Positions 61,500-64,000 of a stretch of DNA of 64,000 nucleotides are shown here, piece after piece (position 1 is the first letter of the stretch; each line of letters opens with the position of its first letter). This stretch comes from Paenibacillus tianjinensis (GTDB lineage: Bacteria > Bacillota > Bacilli > Paenibacillales > Paenibacillaceae). The notes under the pieces are model-generated. The model saw only the letters and a program-made list of their open reading frames with translations, searched no databases and had not been told where the DNA came from. Location: NCBI RefSeq assembly GCF_017086365.1, contig NZ_CP070969.1, positions 1,984,001 through 2,048,000 of the forward strand. The letters run 5' to 3'. The translations under genes and the position numbers were made by a program.

Positions 61500-62651
61500 T
61501 CATTCTCCTGTCTGTAACGGAGCTGTCCGAGTGGCAAGTACGCGGCTTGCCGCTGAATGGAGCAGCAAATGACGCGCATAGCGCAGCGGGTTCTCGGTTG
61601 CGAGTCTAGCAGCCCGGCGGTCACCCGTCAGCCGGAACACCGTGCGCCCTGGCTTGGAATTGGCTTCCAGCAGATAGATTCTGCCTCCGGCATCAATGCC
61701 GAAGTCTAGGCCCAGTTCCCCGAGTCTGCCGCAGGATTCCTCCAGCAGGGGAGGCAGTAGAGCAGCTGCATCGGCAAGCTCTTCGAGCAGTTCTGCCCCG
61801 CTCTTTCCGTACTCTGCAAGCAGAAAGGGCAGTGGAGGAACCGCTGTCCCACCGCCGTGAAGGTTAGAAGTAAGTGCCCCTTGCCGGCCGAGCCGCACGG
61901 CCATGCCGGTTAATGTCCAGGCACCCCGTCCGTTCTTCTGCATCAGAACACGTACATCAAAGGGCTGGCCATCACTACTGGTCAAGTCCAGGTAAGGCTG
62001 TATAATATAGCGGCGCTTGCCGATGAAGCCGTGAACCCAATCCAGTCCTTCACCTGGCGTTCTGAAATCATGCCGGAAGGATTCATTCGCTTCACCGCGG
62101 CCGCGGATACTGATTCCGCCGCCTGCTTTGCTGCTGAGGAGCAGAACATGCAGCGTGCGTTTGCCGTGCGATCCTGCCACAGGCTTTAGAAATACGCCGT
62201 ATTCTCTTTCTGCAAGCATAGTACTGAGAGCCTCTGTACCGGTATAAAGCCTGGTCTCAGGTAGCAGTGCTGCAGCTTTGCGGCTGCGGTGCAGGATCCC
62301 GTAGACTCCCCACTTATCAGGCAGCGGGCGGGACCAGGGGAGTGTGCGGTGGAGTGCAGCCATGGCAGCGGAAGCTGCTTTTTTTTCCTGCAAGCTGGAA
62401 TACAGACAACGGTTATACAGGATATCGGGTGCAGATGCCAGCGACTGCTGCCATCGGGCGTCTTTCCAGACATAGCCGTTGATCGTTTGGCCGTCGATGG
62501 AGACACCTTCCGGGCGGAAGACAAGCACTTTCAGATCATACAGCGGGGCTGCGGCGCATAACTGACTGCAGAACTCCGGTTCTGCGATGGGAGGATACCC
62601 CTGGCGGCGGCCTGTCATAATGCCAAGGAACCCCGAAGCTGTGTCTGTCAT
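61500..62651 (-). CDS. YheC/YheD-family ATP-grasp protein (4)
   Basis: 383 residues; ATG follows AAGGAGGACATC. The core motifs are APDILYNRCLYSSLQEKK, PVAGSHGKRTLHV (an altered ATP-grasp glycine loop, GSHGKRT for GxxGxGI), FDVRVLMQKNGRGAWTLTG, SNLHGGGTAV and GLDFGIDAGGRIYLLEANSKPG. The changed glycine loop may lower or alter ATP use. It is most similar in its closing motifs to copy 1, suggesting a recent duplication. Confidence 0.9.
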   Translation of the reverse strand: MTDTASGFLGIMTGRRQGYPPIAEPEFCSQLCAAAPLYDLKVLVFRPEGVSIDGQTINGYVWKDARWQQSLASAPDILYNRCLYSSLQEKKAASAAMAALHRTLPWSRPLPDKWGVYGILHRSRKAAALLPETRLYTGTEALSTMLAEREYGVFLKPVAGSHGKRTLHVLLLSSKAGGGISIRGRGEANESFRHDFRTPGEGLDWVHGFIGKRRYIIQPYLDLTSSDGQPFDVRVLMQKNGRGAWTLTGMAVRLGRQGALTSNLHGGGTAVPPLPFLLAEYGKSGAELLEELADAAALLPPLLEESCGRLGELGLDFGIDAGGRIYLLEANSKPGRTVFRLTGDRRAARLATENPLRYARHLLLHSAASRVLATRTAPLQTGE

Positions 62652-62661
62652 GATGTCCTCC

Positions 62662-63963
62662 TTATAACCCGGCCAGATAACGGCAATATAGAATCATTTG
62701 TTTCACGGACGGTCTGATCTTCTGGTCATTAAGCGGTGTATTATCGTTTTTGGACGGCTTGGAGTTAACCTCCAGCAGCCAAATGCGTCCAGACTGATCC
62801 AGTGCGAGATCAATCCCCAGCTCCCCGAAGTGTGCGGGGATGTAAGTTTCGACTCCTCTGGCAATCGCCAGTGCCGCCCGCGGCAGCTGCACCTGCGAGC
62901 TTTCCTTCATTCCTGCCGGCAGATTGCTTTTGCCGACCGCCTCACGGACAGTGCTGAGCGTGCCGCCCCGCGCCAGATTCGAAACAAAATGGTTGCTGCC
63001 GGCTGTACGGGCGACTATGGAGGTGACCCCCCATTTGCCGGTGCCGTTCTTTTGCACCAGCGCCCGGAAATCTACCGGCCGCTTTCCAAGCTCCATTAGG
63101 GGAAGGCCCTGCTGAATCTGGTACCGGGTGGTCTTCATCTTAGGGGAAATCGACTGAAACAGCTTCGCCAGACTGGGATAGCTTTGTTTACGGGTGCCAA
63201 GAGCTGTGGTCGACAGCAGCCGGTAGCCTCCTTCTTCTTTGGAAATACGCAGAATGCCTTTTCCGAGACTGCCGCGCACAGGTTTCAGAAATACGCTGGA
63301 GTAGCTGTTACACATTCTCTTTAAGACAGCAAAGCCGTTAAAGGCATGGGATTCCGGCAAATAACGCTGCAGGGCGGCATCTTGTGCCAGTGCTTCAAAT
63401 ACCTCTGTCTTGTCTAGGAACTTTTCATTGAAGAAATGCGTTCCGTAGCGGGATTTTACATCCGCCAAAAAATGCTGTACGCTAGGTTTGTTCTCCACCT
63501 TTCGCGTGGTAAGCCGATTGTTGATCACATCGGCGACAGGAAGACTCAGCTTCCGCCAGCCCTCATCGTATACCCAGCCCTGAATCGAAGAGCTGCGTGT
63601 CTCCAGCGCTTCCGGGGTAAAGAAATATACATAGGCACCCTGCGCATGGCAGGCATTGGTAAGCTCACGGCAGAACATCGTGATCTGTCCGAACACTCTG
63701 TCCGGCTGGTCTGGATGGTCCCGGCTTACCAGCACTCCAATCAGCGGACCGAGCCGCAGGGTGCGGCTGCCGGAACTGTAGGAGGCATTCAGCATCGGCC
63801 GCCCTCTTAAGCCAAGCCGCCGGGCTAACCCTTCGTTTACGCGCAGGCTGTCGGCTTTGGGGACCGGGATGACAGTGACCTCCTGCCTGAATGAACCGAA
63901 GGTAAGCTGAATGGTTCCGTGTGCCGGTATTTTGAGCCTTTTCATGGATTTGTCGCCAAGCAT
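62662..63963 (-). CDS. YheC/YheD-family ATP-grasp protein with N-terminal domain (5)
   Basis: 433 residues; ATG 63963 follows AGGA, spaced ten bases. The first about 85 residues form a beta-rich domain (GTIQLTFGSFRQEVTVIP, then NEGLARRLGLRGRPML). The ATP-grasp core reads VADVINNRLTTRKVE, PVRGSLGKGILRI, VDFRALVQKNGTGKWGVT, SNLARGGTLS and GIDLALDQSGRIWLLEVNSKPSKN. It is the first gene of the cluster in this window; 37 bases remain upstream, in which no other gene can be judged. Confidence 0.9.
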   Translation of the reverse strand: MLGDKSMKRLKIPAHGTIQLTFGSFRQEVTVIPVPKADSLRVNEGLARRLGLRGRPMLNASYSSGSRTLRLGPLIGVLVSRDHPDQPDRVFGQITMFCRELTNACHAQGAYVYFFTPEALETRSSSIQGWVYDEGWRKLSLPVADVINNRLTTRKVENKPSVQHFLADVKSRYGTHFFNEKFLDKTEVFEALAQDAALQRYLPESHAFNGFAVLKRMCNSYSSVFLKPVRGSLGKGILRISKEEGGYRLLSTTALGTRKQSYPSLAKLFQSISPKMKTTRYQIQQGLPLMELGKRPVDFRALVQKNGTGKWGVTSIVARTAGSNHFVSNLARGGTLSTVREAVGKSNLPAGMKESSQVQLPRAALAIARGVETYIPAHFGELGIDLALDQSGRIWLLEVNSKPSKNDNTPLNDQKIRPSVKQMILYCRYLAGL

Positions 63964-64000
63964 TACAGCGTTTTCCTGCAGGATGCCCGAGTGGACCGTT

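Overview
The window looks like chromosome from an endospore-forming Gram-positive close to Paenibacillus. The evidence is a cotJB-cotJC coat operon, a gerK-type A-C-B germination operon, abrB preceded by Spo0A-box-like sequences, YheC/YheD ATP-grasp coat-type proteins, strong AGGAGG ribosome binding sites, and frequent TTG and GTG starts.

Layout. 1-10.1 kb: the end of cotJ, a group II intron directly after the cotJC terminator, a Ser/Thr kinase, and IS4, IS256 and IS1182 elements around a small basic ORF and a tetR-GNAT pair. The IS4 element sits in the loop of a terminator hairpin and has a 10-bp target duplication. 10.1-15 kb: FMN reductase, aldo/keto reductase, an NAD-dependent epimerase-like protein, a methyltransferase and a CapA-like protein. 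15.4-24.8 kb: an alpha-galactoside uptake and use locus. It has two CUT1 permeases, a YesM-type kinase, an AraC-type response regulator broken by a 1-nt frameshift, a binding lipoprotein and a GH36 alpha-galactosidase. A shared box lies exactly 44 nt before the -10 of both transporter promoters. 25-30 kb: abrB, a HAD hydrolase, a GT2 glycosyltransferase, an LtaS-like enzyme and a MarR regulator. 30-34.5 kb: a CWB2-type lipoprotein, an OmpR/histidine-kinase pair and small membrane proteins.

34.5-53.7 kb is the most interesting part. Two clear c-di-AMP (ydaO/yuaA) riboswitches are present. One overlaps the ribosome binding site of an alpha/beta hydrolase just upstream of a KtrB/TrkH potassium transporter. 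The other precedes, with its own terminator, a lysine 2,3-aminomutase-family gene. The same stretch holds a CPA1 Na+/H+ antiporter, a ClC transporter with a TrkA-C-like tail, and a HAD phosphatase directly before mannitol-1-phosphate dehydrogenase. Together these read as an ion and compatible-solute (beta-lysine, mannitol) osmoadaptation region, partly under c-di-AMP control. The gerK operon, Mn-catalase, a Cys-rich four-helix protein, DUF1259 and DUF305 proteins are interspersed.

53.7-57.3 kb: a GH13 alpha-glucosidase with glucose dehydrogenase, and a MarR gene with a stand-alone RNA polymerase alpha-CTD-like protein. 57.3-64 kb: a minus-strand operon of five paralogous YheC/YheD ATP-grasp proteins with one embedded GNAT acetyltransferase. 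No tRNA, rRNA or CRISPR array was seen.
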